Source: Ectopseudomonas mendocina
GTDB lineage: Bacteria; Pseudomonadota; Gammaproteobacteria; Pseudomonadales; Pseudomonadaceae
Reading direction: 5' to 3'
DNA: 64,000 nt
NCBI RefSeq assembly: GCF_016008875.1
Contig: NZ_JADTQG010000012.1
Location: 124,001 to 188,000, forward strand
Under the pieces are notes generated by a model, which was given only the letters and a program-made list of their open reading frames with translations, was not told where the DNA came from and searched no databases. This document shows positions 59,081 through 64,000 of this stretch, piece by piece; position 1 is the stretch's first letter, and each line of letters opens with the position of its first letter. A program made the position numbers and the translations under genes.

Positions 59081-60361
59081 ATGAGCAAGACCAACGAATC
59101 CCTGCTGCAACGCCGTGCCGCCGCCGTACCGCGCGGTGTTGGCCAGATCCACCCGATCGTTGCCGAACGCGCCGAGAACGCCACCGTATGGGACGTCGAA
59201 GGCCGTGAGTACATCGACTTCGCCGGCGGCATCGCCGTACTGAACACCGGCCACCTGCATCCGAAGGTGATCGCCGCCGTTCAGGAGCAGCTGACCAAGC
59301 TGACCCACACCTGCTTCCAGGTACTGGCCTACGAGCCCTACATCGAGCTGTGCGAAGAGATCGCCAAGCGCGTGCCGGGCGACTTCGCCAAGAAAACCCT
59401 GCTGGTCACCTCCGGCTCCGAAGCTGTCGAGAACGCCGTGAAGATCGCCCGCGCCGCCACCGGCCGCGCCGGCGTGATCGCCTTTACCGGCGCCTACCAC
59501 GGGCGCACCATGATGACCCTGTCGCTGACCGGCAAGGTGGTACCGTACTCTGCCGGCATGGGCCTGATGCCGGCTGGCGTGTACCGCGCCCAGGCGCCAT
59601 GCCCGCTGCACGGTGTGAGCGAGGACGAGTCCATCGCCAGCATCGAGCGCATCTTCAAGAACGACGCGCAGCCGCAGGACATCGCCGCCATCATCATCGA
59701 GCCGGTGCAGGGCGAAGGCGGTTTCTACGTCAACTCCCCTGCCTTCATGCAGCGCCTGCGCGCGCTGTGCGACCAGCACGGCATCCTCCTGATCGCTGAC
59801 GAAGTGCAGACCGGCGCGGGCCGTACCGGTACCTTCTTCGCCACCGAGCAACTGGGCGTGGTGCCGGACCTGACCACCTTCGCCAAGTCCGTTGGCGGCG
59901 GCTTCCCGATCTCCGGCGTGTGCGGCAAGGCCGAGATCATGGACAAGATCGCCCCCGGTGGCCTGGGCGGCACCTACGCCGGCAGTCCGATCGCCTGCGC
60001 CGCGGCCCTGGCCGTGCTCAAGGTGTTCGACGAAGAGAACCTGCTGGCGCGCTCCAACGCCGTCGGCGAGAAACTCAAGGCGGGCCTCAAGACCATCGCC
60101 GAGAAGCACAAGGTGATCGGTGACGTACGTGGCCTGGGTTCGATGGTCGCCATCGAGCTGTTCGAAGACGGCGACCACAGCAAGCCGGCAGCCGAGCTGG
60201 TGGGCAAGATCGTCGCCCGTGCGCGTGACAAGGGTCTGATCCTGCTGTCGTGCGGCACCTACTACAACGTCATCCGCTTCCTGATGCCCGTCACCATCCC
60301 GGACGCGCAGCTGGATAAAGGCATCGCCATCGTCGCCGAGTGCTTCGACGAGCTGGCCTGA
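59081..60361 (+). CDS. gabT: 4-aminobutyrate aminotransferase GabT
   Basis: 426 aa class III PLP aminotransferase. SGSEAVENAVKIARAATGRA, GAYHGRTMMTLSLTGKVVPY, IIEPVQGEGGF, IADEVQTGAGRTG, and the PLP Lys269 in TTFAKSVGGGFP. It converts GABA and 2-oxoglutarate to succinate semialdehyde and glutamate. Length and motifs are standard. A terminator-like stem with a MITE-like element follows. Confidence 0.96.
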   Translation: MSKTNESLLQRRAAAVPRGVGQIHPIVAERAENATVWDVEGREYIDFAGGIAVLNTGHLHPKVIAAVQEQLTKLTHTCFQVLAYEPYIELCEEIAKRVPGDFAKKTLLVTSGSEAVENAVKIARAATGRAGVIAFTGAYHGRTMMTLSLTGKVVPYSAGMGLMPAGVYRAQAPCPLHGVSEDESIASIERIFKNDAQPQDIAAIIIEPVQGEGGFYVNSPAFMQRLRALCDQHGILLIADEVQTGAGRTGTFFATEQLGVVPDLTTFAKSVGGGFPISGVCGKAEIMDKIAPGGLGGTYAGSPIACAAALAVLKVFDEENLLARSNAVGEKLKAGLKTIAEKHKVIGDVRGLGSMVAIELFEDGDHSKPAAELVGKIVARARDKGLILLSCGTYYNVIRFLMPVTIPDAQLDKGIAIVAECFDELA

Positions 60362-60395
60362 GCCGGACGCTAAGCACGTCTCGGCGTGCTGATAG

Positions 60396-60638
60396 AAAGA
60401 CCCGCCCGGTGCGGTATGCTGTTCAATTAAGGTTACACACGTTTGGCTCCCCTCTCCTATTTATTGGGGGCACGCCTAGTGGAGAGGGGCTGGGGGAGAG
60501 GGCAGAAGACACCGCAAACTGCCAGTTTCCCCCTCTCCGAACGCGGCCCGCCCTAACCCTCTACCCGGAGGGGCGAGGGGACTGATCGAGCTCGACCGTT
60601 TCTTAAGTGAACAGCATTACGCCCTGTGCGGGTCTTTT
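60396..60638 (+). terminator. Terminator-like stem behind gabT, split by a MITE-like element
   Basis: AAAGACCCGC (60396-60405) pairs with GCGGGTCTTT (60628-60637), continuing into a T-run. The arms are held apart by about 220 bp containing the repeat at 60418-60615, as for the copy behind dipZ. Confidence 0.6.
60418..60615. mobile_element. MITE-like element, copy 2 (198 bp)
   Basis: Same element as 53297-53485, same orientation. Ends are GCTGTTCAATTAA and, inverted, GCTGTTCACTTAA (12 of 13 match). The interior shares GGAGAGGGGCTGGGGGAGAG and ACGCGGCCCGCCCTAACCCT. It differs by about a dozen extra bases near 60470-60481 and scattered substitutions. No coding potential. Confidence 0.75.
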
Positions 60639-60661
60639 TTTGCCTGAGCATTTATAGCTGG

Positions 60662-60689
60662 TTGACGAGGTAAAATGATCGTTTTACCT
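60662..60689 (+). promoter_or_regulatory. TetR promoter-operator with perfect palindrome AGGTAAAA-N6-TTTTACCT
   Basis: Palindrome arms at 60668-60675 and 60682-60689. A TTGACG -35 hexamer (60662-60667) touches its left end, so the repressor would cover the promoter spacer. The site lies 8 bp before the GTG of the TetR gene, typical for autoregulation. Confidence 0.75.
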
Positions 60690-60696
60690 TGATCCT

Positions 60697-61224
60697 GTGA
60701 ATATTGACGCCAAGCTTATATCCGTGGCCGAAGAGCTGTTCGACCGTCACGGCTTCAACGCAACCGGCATGGATCGTCTGGCGCAGGCCGCCGGGATGTC
60801 CAGCCGCACGCTGTACAAGCACGCGGGCAGCAAGAACGAGCTGATCGCTGCCGTGCTGATGACGCGTGGGCAGCGCTTCCTGCAGCGCCTGGAGTTGGAC
60901 AGCGTCGAGGCGCTGTTCGATGCACTGGCCAGCTGGATGGGCGAGGAGGGCGCGCGTGGCTGCCTGTTCCTGCGTGCCCAGGGCGAACTCGGCACGGCCC
61001 TGCCGGAAGTCACCGAGGTCGTGGCGGCGTACAAGGCGCGCTTCAGCGAGACGGTGCGACGGATTCTCGCCCGTCAGTTGGGCACCAGCGCCGATGAGGA
61101 ATTGGTCGAGCAAGTGGTCATTCTCTTCGAAGGTGCCACGTTCGCGGCTAGCTACCGCGGCCTGGCGGCAGTGGCCACGGCGGGTCGCGCGGCGACGCTG
61201 CTGGCCCTGCGGGGGCAGGCATGA
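60697..61224 (+). CDS. TetR-family repressor
   Basis: 175 aa, GTG start at 60697. N-terminal HTH: AEELFDRHGFNATGMDRLAQ, AAGMSSRTLYKHAGSKNELI. C-terminal ligand domain about 60-170 with ARGCLFLRAQGELGTALPEV. Overlaps the MFS gene by 4 bp (ATGA), so the two form an autoregulated operon. It probably represses its own promoter through the palindrome 60668-60689 until an exporter substrate is present. Confidence 0.9.
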   Translation: MNIDAKLISVAEELFDRHGFNATGMDRLAQAAGMSSRTLYKHAGSKNELIAAVLMTRGQRFLQRLELDSVEALFDALASWMGEEGARGCLFLRAQGELGTALPEVTEVVAAYKARFSETVRRILARQLGTSADEELVEQVVILFEGATFAASYRGLAAVATAGRAATLLALRGQA

Positions 61225-62408
61225 CCCGTGAATGGCGCCTTGGTGTCACGGGCTTCGGCCTGATCGCGGTGTGCTACGGCTTCGCCCGTTTCGCTTTCGG
61301 CCTGTTCCTGCCGCAGATCGATGCTGATCTCGCTCTGCCGGACGCCGTTGGCGGCCTGATCGCCGGTGGCTCCTTTCTTGGCTACTGCCTCGCCATCGTC
61401 GTCGCTGCACAACTGACCGAGCGACTCGGCGCGCGTACCGTCGCCTTCGTTGCCGCATCGATCGCCATGCTCGGTATGCTCGGCATCGCCCTCGCACCAT
61501 CGGCGTTCTGGCTTGCCGCTGCGGTGTTGCTCGCCGGTATGAGCACTGGCTTGGCTTCACCGCCCATGGCCGCCGCGGTGGCGGCGATCGTCGAGCCGCA
61601 GCGCCAGGACGGCACCAATACCCTGATCAACGCCGGCACCAGTGCAGGCGTGATTCTGTCCGGCCCGGTCGCGCTGATGTTCGGCGCCGAGTGGCGGCTG
61701 GCCTACGGCGTGTTCGCAGCCGCGGCATGCGTGCTGGCGGTGCTGGCGGTTTTGTATGTGCCGCGTACCTCCGCGCCGCCTGTGCAGGCTCACACGGGGG
61801 CGGCACTGTTCAGCGCCACCTTGAAACGACTGGTGGTGGCGTCCCTGCTGATGGGCGCGGCCAGCACGGCATTGTGGTCATTTGGCAGCGAGATCGTGGC
61901 GCAGCGTCTGGGGTGGCAGAGCGCTGGGGCCGGATTGCTCTGGGGGGTGATCGGCGCCGCCGGGATCGCCGGTGCTGGGGCTGGGGCTCTGGTCGCCAGA
62001 CTGGGCATCGACTGGGCGCACCGTCTGTGCCTGGCCGCGCTGGCGGCGGCCATAGTCCTGGTCGGTCTGGGGAGCGCGCCGGCCCTGACGCTGCTGGGTG
62101 GCGCACTGTTCGGCGCGGCCTACATCACCCTGAGCGGTATCTATCTGGTCTGGGGCGTGGCCGCATTGTCCGAGCGCCCCGCTACCGGGCTGACCATCGC
62201 CTTTCTCGGTATCGCCGTTGGCCAGACATTGGGCGCGCCGGTGTTCGGCGCTCTGGCAAGCTGGCTGAGCCTGGCGCATGCCGTGGTGCTCTTCGCGCTG
62301 CTGGCATTGGCGGCGGGCGCCATGCGTTCGGCTGTCGTGGGGGCCGTGCCTGCGCGCCGAAGCCCCACCGCGCAGAAAAAGACCCGCACGAGGCGGGTCG
62401 AAGGGTGA
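61221..62408 (+). CDS. MFS transporter (YbfB/YjiJ-like)
   Basis: 395 aa, 12 predicted membrane helices. GFARFAFGLFLPQIDADLAL in the first loop, GGSFLGYCLAIVVAAQLTER with LGAR as the MFS loop 2-3 motif, and LGIAVGQTLGAPVFGALASW late. Co-transcribed with the TetR regulator, which suggests efflux. The last 12 codons (KKTRTRRVEG end) lie over the hairpin of a minus-strand terminator, so the extreme C-terminus is shaped by that structure. Confidence 0.9.
   Translation: MTREWRLGVTGFGLIAVCYGFARFAFGLFLPQIDADLALPDAVGGLIAGGSFLGYCLAIVVAAQLTERLGARTVAFVAASIAMLGMLGIALAPSAFWLAAAVLLAGMSTGLASPPMAAAVAAIVEPQRQDGTNTLINAGTSAGVILSGPVALMFGAEWRLAYGVFAAAACVLAVLAVLYVPRTSAPPVQAHTGAALFSATLKRLVVASLLMGAASTALWSFGSEIVAQRLGWQSAGAGLLWGVIGAAGIAGAGAGALVARLGIDWAHRLCLAALAAAIVLVGLGSAPALTLLGGALFGAAYITLSGIYLVWGVAALSERPATGLTIAFLGIAVGQTLGAPVFGALASWLSLAHAVVLFALLALAAGAMRSAVVGAVPARRSPTAQKKTRTRRVEG
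62376..62400 (-). terminator. Terminator of the cupin gene, inside the MFS 3' end
   Basis: On the minus strand CGACCCGCC-TCGT-GCGGGTC followed by TTTTTC. It lies within the last codons of the convergent MFS gene and 68 bp after the cupin stop. Confidence 0.75.
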
Positions 62409-62467
62409 CAAGCAACAACAGGATTCGGTGAGCCCGGAACCCGTCCGTGTGGCTCGCGGTCAGGTGC

Positions 62468-62827
62468 TTACTTGGGCTCGAAGATCACATAGACCTTGCG
62501 GCAGGCTTCCAGCACTTCCCAGGTGCCGGAGAATCCGGCGGGAATCACGAAGCGGTCGCCGGCGCGTACGGTTCTGGCGTTGCCATCGGCGTCACGCAGC
62601 ACGGACACGCCCTGGAGGATCTCGCAGTACTCGTGCTCGGTGTAGTTCACCGTCCACTGGCCCACTGCACCTTCCCAGATGCCGGTGCTGAACTGGCCGC
62701 AGGGGCTGCTGTAGTGGTTGCGTACGCTCTGCTCGGGGTCACCCTTGAGCACTTTCTCCGCTGCGGGGCGATAGTGTTCGGCGGCCGTGCCGGCCTGGGC
62801 GAAGTCGACGATCTGCTCGATGTTCAT
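62468..62827 (-). CDS. Cupin-domain protein (Cupin_3/DUF861)
   Basis: 119 aa from ATG 62827 (MNIEQIVDF), preferred over a GTG at 62860. Single small cupin: GIWEGAVGQWTVNYTEHEYC (metal-binding His and Glu), EILQGVSVLRD, GDRFVIPAGFSGTWEVLEAC. Related proteins include ureidoglycine aminohydrolase, but many are found beside polyamine/putrescine genes. Divergent from the aldehyde dehydrogenase at 63081, with 253 bp between, which fits a polyamine catabolic setting. Function unknown. Confidence 0.85.
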   Translation of the reverse strand: MNIEQIVDFAQAGTAAEHYRPAAEKVLKGDPEQSVRNHYSSPCGQFSTGIWEGAVGQWTVNYTEHEYCEILQGVSVLRDADGNARTVRAGDRFVIPAGFSGTWEVLEACRKVYVIFEPK

Positions 62828-63080
62828 CTGGCTGTTCCGTGGGGCGGTGGCGTTGATCACGCGGCCAGCGGGGCCGCGACGGTAGAGTCGTGGCGGCAGT
62901 CTATGTTTAAAAAAACGAACATGACAAGGGCTTTTCCCCGTCTATGTCAAAAATATTGAAAAGCCACAGCCCACTGGTTTAGTGTGGCGAGCAGGATTCG
63001 GCCAGCGAGCTGGCCTTGCAGAATTATTGACAGCGCGCGTCCTGGCGGGCGCCGCTTCCACCCATTGAGAGGATGCCGGA

Positions 63081-64000
63081 ATGACTAGCCTGACTCGTAG
63101 CGACTGGGAACAGCGTGCCAAGACCCTGACCATCGAAACCCGTGCCTTCATCCACGGCGAATATCGCGCCGCCGAGTCCGGCGCCACCTTCGAGTGCATC
63201 AGCCCGGTCGACGGGCGTCTGCTCGGCCTGGTGGCCAGCTGTGATCAGGCCGACGCCGAGCTGGCGGTCAAGGACGCCCGCGCCACCTTCGACTCCGGCG
63301 TGTGGTCGCGTATGGCACCGGCCCAGCGCAAGAAGGTCATGATCCGCTTCGCCGAGCTGATCGAGGAGCATGGACAGGAGCTGGCTCTGCTGGAAACCCT
63401 GGACATGGGCAAGCCGATCAGCGATTCGCTGAGCATCGACGTGAGCAGCGCGGCCAATGCCATTCGCTGGAGCGGCGAGGCCATCGACAAGGTCTATGAC
63501 GAGGTCGCCGCCACGCCTCACGACCAGCTCGGTCTGGTCACCCGCGAGCCGGTGGGCGTGGTCGCCGCCATCGTGCCGTGGAACTTCCCGCTGCTGATGT
63601 CCTGCTGGAAGCTTGGCCCGGCGTTGGCCACCGGTAACTCAATCATCCTCAAGCCCTCCGAGAAGTCGCCGCTGACCGGCATTCGCATTGCCCAGCTGGC
63701 CATCGAGGCCGGCATCCCGGCTGGCGTATTCAACGTGCTGCCGGGCTTCGGTCACACTGTGGGCAAGGCCCTGGCCCTGCACATGGACGTCGACACCCTG
63801 GTGTTCACCGGCTCGACCAAGATCGCCAAGCAGCTGATGGTCTATGCCGGCGAGTCGAACATGAAGCGCGTCTGGCTGGAGGCTGGCGGCAAGAGCCCGA
63901 ACATCGTCTTCGCTGACGCACCGGACCTGCAGGCCGCTGCCGAATCTGCCGCCAGTGCCATCGCTTTCAACCAGGGCGAGGTCTGCACCGCCGGTTCGCG
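63081..64000 (+). CDS. Aldehyde dehydrogenase, KauB/PuuC type (3' truncated by window edge)
   Basis: First 306 residues, from ATG 63081 with GAGAGGATGCC upstream. FIHGEYRAAESGATFECISP, VVAAIVPWNFPLLMSCWKLG, FTGSTKIAKQLM, catalytic Glu267 in LEAGGKSPN and Cys302 in NQGEVCTAGSR. These match gamma-glutamyl-gamma-aminobutyraldehyde or 4-guanidinobutyraldehyde dehydrogenases of polyamine and arginine catabolism. Products feed GABA to the gabTD genes upstream. The end is outside the window. Confidence 0.9.
   Translation, partial: MTSLTRSDWEQRAKTLTIETRAFIHGEYRAAESGATFECISPVDGRLLGLVASCDQADAELAVKDARATFDSGVWSRMAPAQRKKVMIRFAELIEEHGQELALLETLDMGKPISDSLSIDVSSAANAIRWSGEAIDKVYDEVAATPHDQLGLVTREPVGVVAAIVPWNFPLLMSCWKLGPALATGNSIILKPSEKSPLTGIRIAQLAIEAGIPAGVFNVLPGFGHTVGKALALHMDVDTLVFTGSTKIAKQLMVYAGESNMKRVWLEAGGKSPNIVFADAPDLQAAAESAASAIAFNQGEVCTAGS

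Noticed and set aside
1..64000. Prophage, integron, CRISPR array, toxin-antitoxin or secretion-system island
   Set aside because: No integrase, no regularly spaced repeats, no cas-like or phage structural genes; gene content is metabolic and regulatory.

Overview
The window looks like a chromosomal segment of a high-GC gammaproteobacterium, most likely a Pseudomonas of the mendocina/oleovorans/alcaligenes type. The reasons are the codon use, the Pseudomonas-style REP palindromes (core GGAGCGGACTTGTCCGCGAA and a GAGCTC variant), a malonate decarboxylase operon paired with madLM, the bphO-bphP pair, gabDT, and a DUF2790 small periplasmic protein. I saw no prophage, integrase, complete insertion sequence or CRISPR array.

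Layout. (1) 1-10296: one flagellar rod/hook operon, flgC(partial)DEFGHIJKL plus a final uncharacterised gene with a flagellin-IN-like segment. Its hook and junction proteins are short and its FlgJ carries a lytic transglycosylase domain, which suggests a secondary (lateral-type) flagellum. (2) 10513-12345: a secreted PilJ-domain protein and a PAS-GGDEF diguanylate cyclase. (3) 12392-20883: the malonate decarboxylase operon mdcABCDEGH-madLM and its LysR regulator mdcR. (4) 21063-21668: a GST-fold protein.

(5) 21851-30832: a sugar-acid module. It has a GntR regulator with two winged helices, a UxaA/GarD-type dehydratase, a TRAP transporter (dctQMP), a beta-hydroxyacid dehydrogenase, a FAH-family hydrolase and an FMN alpha-hydroxyacid oxidase. 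A TTGCRCGCAA site occurs both before the regulator and between the dehydratase and dctQ. (6) 31093-35184, minus strand: a TctCBA transporter with an LDH2-family oxidoreductase. (7) 35358-43938: three LysR genes interleaved with a XylX-like FAH-family dehydratase, an iron-type alcohol dehydrogenase, an AraD1/GguC protein and an alpha-ketoglutarate-semialdehyde-type dehydrogenase. This looks like a second, non-phosphorylative route ending in 2-oxoglutarate.

(8) 44007-50961: a secreted alpha/beta hydrolase, a degenerate double HD-GYP/LuxR regulator, a LysR, a GFA-family protein, a ferric-reductase-like membrane protein with a 41-codon frame behind it, and an OmpR/EnvZ-type two-component system. 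(9) 51249-53204: a DUF2790 protein, a small secreted protein with two GFSRT repeats, and a DipZ-type thiol-redox membrane protein. (10) 53615-56475: bacteriophytochrome and heme oxygenase. (11) 56900-57060: tRNA-Arg(CCG) with promoter and terminator. (12) 57370-60361: gabD and gabT. (13) 60668-62408: an autoregulated TetR gene and an MFS exporter. (14) 62468-64000: a cupin and the start of a KauB/PuuC-type aldehyde dehydrogenase.

Two diverged copies of a MITE-like element of about 190 bp (53297-53485 and 60418-60615) share terminal inverted repeats. Each sits between the two arms of a terminator-like hairpin, behind dipZ and behind gabT. Much of the window concerns uptake and oxidation of organic acids (malonate, sugar acids, GABA), with many local regulators and recognisable operator-like palindromes.
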